Source: Paludibacteraceae bacterium
Lineage (GTDB): Bacteria > Bacteroidota > Bacteroidia > Bacteroidales > Paludibacteraceae
DNA: 54,604 nt
Direction of reading: 5' to 3'
Assembly (NCBI GenBank): GCA_017527495.1
Contig: JAFXPY010000050.1
Location: forward strand, 1 to 54,604
Below the pieces are notes generated by a model, which saw only the letters and a list, made by a program, of their open reading frames with translations, searched no databases and was not told where the DNA came from. This document shows positions 53,330-54,604 of this stretch, in pieces; the first letter of the stretch is position 1, and each line of letters opens with the position of its first letter. Position numbers and translations under genes: made by a program.

Positions 53330-53623
53330 ATACACAAAGAAAGCGCAGACCTCGTGTTGTTTATTCACAATTCGAGGCCTTCGCATGCCTAAGAGTCAAA
53401 ACAAACAACAGGAAACCTACGCCGATATGACAACTGCTTTGACAGAACGCCAAAGACAAGGTATAGTCACACCCATAGGCATCTATTGCTCACTTTGGGT
53501 TGCGACTCTTAATAACGAAAGTTGCGAAGTTTCGAATTGTCAAACACAAAGCGTCAATAAACGCAATTCAATATGTCCTAAAATCCACTCCCAAAAGAGA
53601 CATATTCCCTTCGGCGCAGATTT
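53330..53623 (-). ncRNA. Candidate structured RNA, about 290 nt
   Basis: A consensus promoter (-33 at 53657-53660, -7 at 53630-53637) points into this stretch on the minus strand and a terminator hairpin with U-tract ends it at about 53333. No convincing minus-strand reading frame lies in between. Internal pairings: GACATAT/ATATGTC near 53565-53612; TAAGAGTC (RNA of 53504-53511) with GACTCTTA (53390-53397); and ATGCCTA (53476-53482) with TAGGCAT (53385-53391). The last two pairings interlock in the order A-B-A'-B' and share two bases, so they form a pseudoknot or alternate. It could be an independent small RNA or a regulatory leader of the gene at 53297. I cannot match it with certainty to a known family. 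Confidence 0.65.
53333..53384 (-). terminator. Terminator at the end of the candidate RNA
   Basis: The 12-nt arms 53373-53384 and 53343-53354 pair with one mismatch and one G-U, the stem continues with TTGT/ACAA around a short loop, and TTTCTTTGT follows on the minus strand. The start codon of the lipoprotein gene is only 36 nt away, which also fits an attenuator. Confidence 0.75.
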
Positions 53624-53629
53624 ACACTG

Positions 53630-53660
53630 CAAAAATACTATATTTTATTAAGATAACAAA
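53630..53660 (-). promoter_or_regulatory. Promoter of the candidate RNA and envelope gene block
   Basis: On the minus strand TTTG (53657-53660) and TATTTTTG (53630-53637) are 19 nt apart, matching the Bacteroidetes consensus. Transcription would start near 53623. It is the only clear promoter found for the 9-kb minus-strand block. Confidence 0.75.
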
Positions 53661-53683
53661 AAAAATCTTAACCTTTATTGCAA

Positions 53684-53735
53684 AATTTCAAGATTTGAAG
53701 ATGTGAGAATTTGAGGATTTCAAGATTCCAAGATG
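53684..53735. repeat. 8-nt tandem array, copy A4
   Basis: Degenerate units of GATTTGAA/ATTTCAAG lie upstream of the RNA promoter. This is the one array that is not placed behind a visible gene on its own strand. From 53736 to 53830 I see only AT-rich sequence. Confidence 0.75.
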
Positions 53736-53830
53736 AAAAAATAACAATAGCCAACAAATTACACAAAGAGATTTTTTCTACTAATTTACCGAATTGACAC
53801 GAATTTTGTTTAGGTCAAAAATTAAGAAAA

Positions 53831-54066
53831 TTTAAGTTTCGCATATTAATAGAATTTTAATATCTCGGCGTTCAACGGCGTTAGCCGTTGTATATAAATA
53901 GAGCTAATCAAGATTACAAAACCAACAACCACGTAGTGGTTGCACATTGTCTAAAATTCAAATTTATCGCATAGTATTTTAATATGCAACCGCTATCGCG
54001 GTTGAGAGATAAGAGAAGAATTAAATTTTCCTATTAATATGCAACCGCTATCGCGGTTGAAAAGCA
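53831..54066. repeat. REP-like palindrome array, copy 2
   Basis: Homologous to 1521-1750 in the same orientation. The palindromes are ACGGCGTTAGCCGT (53874-53887), CAACCAC-gta-GTGGTTG (about 53926-53942), CAACCGCTATCGCGGTTG (53987-54004) and again CAACCGCTATCGCGGTTG (54042-54059). Spacers are conserved but less so than stems. In this copy the fourth palindrome equals the third, whereas in copy 1 it differs. Confidence 0.85.
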
Positions 54067-54143
54067 ATTGATAACCCTATATCTCTTACTCCTAACAATG
54101 TGGGAAACTTTAGTATATAATATCTGAAATTTGCATATAATTC

Positions 54144-54196
54144 ATAATAATTTTTGATTATAATAAAAAAAACTTATAATAATTTTTGATTATAAT
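54144..54196. repeat. Direct repeat of 21 nt, period 32
   Basis: An identical 21-mer (beginning ATAATAATTTTTG and ending ATTATAAT) occurs at 54144-54164 and 54176-54196. The second copy ends in the ATG region of the following broken frame. It may be a regulator-binding site or simple duplication. Confidence 0.8.
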
Positions 54197-54461
54197 GGAA
54201 AAAGTTGTATCCTTGCCGCGAAATTAAACAATCCAACATAATGCGTACCATCAGTTTTATGGTAAGAGTTATTTCTGGCGTACGCAGCAACAACAGGAAA
54301 TTGACTACATCGAGGACATAGACGGCGTGCTTCATACGTATGAATTCAAGTGGAACCCGGAGCGGAAAGTGCGCCTGACGGACACTTTTGCAAAGAACTA
54401 TCCGAACCATACTTTTTCGGTTATCAATCCCGATAACTATATGGATTTTATCAGAATCTAA
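54195..54461 (+). pseudogene. Fragment of a DUF4143-type ATP-binding protein
   Basis: From 54228 to the TAA at 54459-54461 the frame encodes GKSYFWRTQQQQEIDYIEDI, DGVLHTYEFKWNPERKVRLT and FSVINPDNYMDFIRI, which is the C-terminal nuclease-like DUF4143 part of AAA-type ATPases common in Bacteroidetes. The same frame has an ATG at 54195 (MEKVVSLPRN) and a stop codon between. The ATPase domain of about 300 residues is missing, so this is a relic, perhaps joined to its own first codons by deletion. It ends 2 nt before the insertion-sequence end. Confidence 0.72.
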
Positions 54462-54463
54462 GC

Positions 54464-54601
54464 TAACGTGAGTTCGATATAACTTTAGAATAAAAGAAGT
54501 TGATTATCTGTTTCATAGATGAGATTTAGTGATGGTTTCTTTGTGAAATAGCAATAAGCAGCAATAGCAGCAAAGGCGTTAGTAATAAAGTTTCTGACAC
54601 T
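54464..54601. repeat. Terminal inverted copy of an insertion-sequence end (right)
   Basis: Reverse complement of 1-138 with one mismatch. The boundary at 54464 is sharp: the bases on either side of the shared block differ between the two ends, so 54464 and 138 probably mark a true element end. Confidence 0.9.
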
Positions 54602-54604
54602 CCG
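54485..54604 (-). pseudogene. Transposase C-terminus, cut by the right window edge
   Basis: The minus strand encodes the same 38 residues as 1-117, preceded by one more residue (Arg), ending DNQLLLF and stop. The gene is partial because the window ends. Both copies point their 3' ends into the window. Family assignment is tentative, as for the left copy. Confidence 0.5.

Noticed and set aside
53383-53651. Plus-strand frame of about 88 residues (PKSQNKQQETYAD...)
   Set aside because: It lies antisense to the candidate structured RNA, has no promoter, crosses the minus-strand promoter and resembles no family; the pairing pattern explains the conservation better.
1-54604. Composite transposon of 54 kb
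   Set aside because: The window holds core housekeeping genes (rho, uvrB, polA, ribBA, suf); inverted element copies at the edges are more simply contig breaks.

Overview
The window is chromosomal DNA of a member of the Bacteroidota, most likely order Bacteroidales; the family is uncertain. The signs are promoters of the Bacteroidetes type (TTTG near -33 and TAnnTTTG near -7, 19-20 nt apart) at several sites, absence of strong Shine-Dalgarno sequences, Rho with a long Asn/Gln-rich insertion, a TonB-receptor-like barrel with a carboxypeptidase-regulatory front domain, PorT-like and GldE-like proteins, Por-type C-terminal sorting domains, and many lipoproteins.

Layout, left to right. 1-138 is the end of an insertion sequence, running off the left edge. 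203-1510 is mtaB (tRNA methylthiotransferase), followed by a REP-like palindrome array. 1879-2780 (minus) is a compact three-gene module DUF3791-DUF3990-DUF3791 with its own promoter; DUF3990 looks like an ADP-ribosyltransferase-fold protein, so this is a candidate toxin-antitoxin-like system. 3122-17652 is a plus-strand housekeeping and envelope block: rho, aroQ, an outer-membrane barrel, PorT-like protein, beta-helix lipoprotein, aminotransferase, uvrB, acyltransferase, M48 protease, CYTH protein and a GH43 glycosidase. 17883-21228 is a trio of secreted Cthe_2159-like proteins made by shuffling three modules. 21341-22132 is a relic of a type I restriction locus (tail of hsdS plus tail of hsdR).

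22244-25518 (minus) is cdd, lptF/G-family permease and ribBA. 25711-42998 (plus) holds a LysM glucosaminidase, DUF721 protein, polA without proofreading residues, an M28 peptidase, sufC-sufD without sufB, gldE-like, a PpiD/SurA-like foldase, lpxH, mazG, a HAD phosphatase, a large amidase/golvesin-domain protein and rlmD. 43100-43900 has a second type of palindrome repeat and a broken IS3-family transposase. 44018-53297 (minus) is an eight-gene block of exported proteins and lipoproteins (transglutaminase-like, fibronectin-like repeats, LPP20-like), headed by a strong candidate structured RNA (about 53330-53623) with a consensus promoter and a terminator hairpin. The right end repeats the REP-like array, has a DUF4143 ATPase fragment, and closes with the same insertion-sequence end in inverted orientation.

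Two non-coding themes recur. Short tandem arrays with unit lengths of 7, 8 and 9 nt begin at or inside the stop codon of the upstream gene and fill the gap to the next gene. Small palindromes spaced about 51-59 nt apart form REP-like arrays at both ends and beside the transposase relic. No tRNA, rRNA or CRISPR array was seen.
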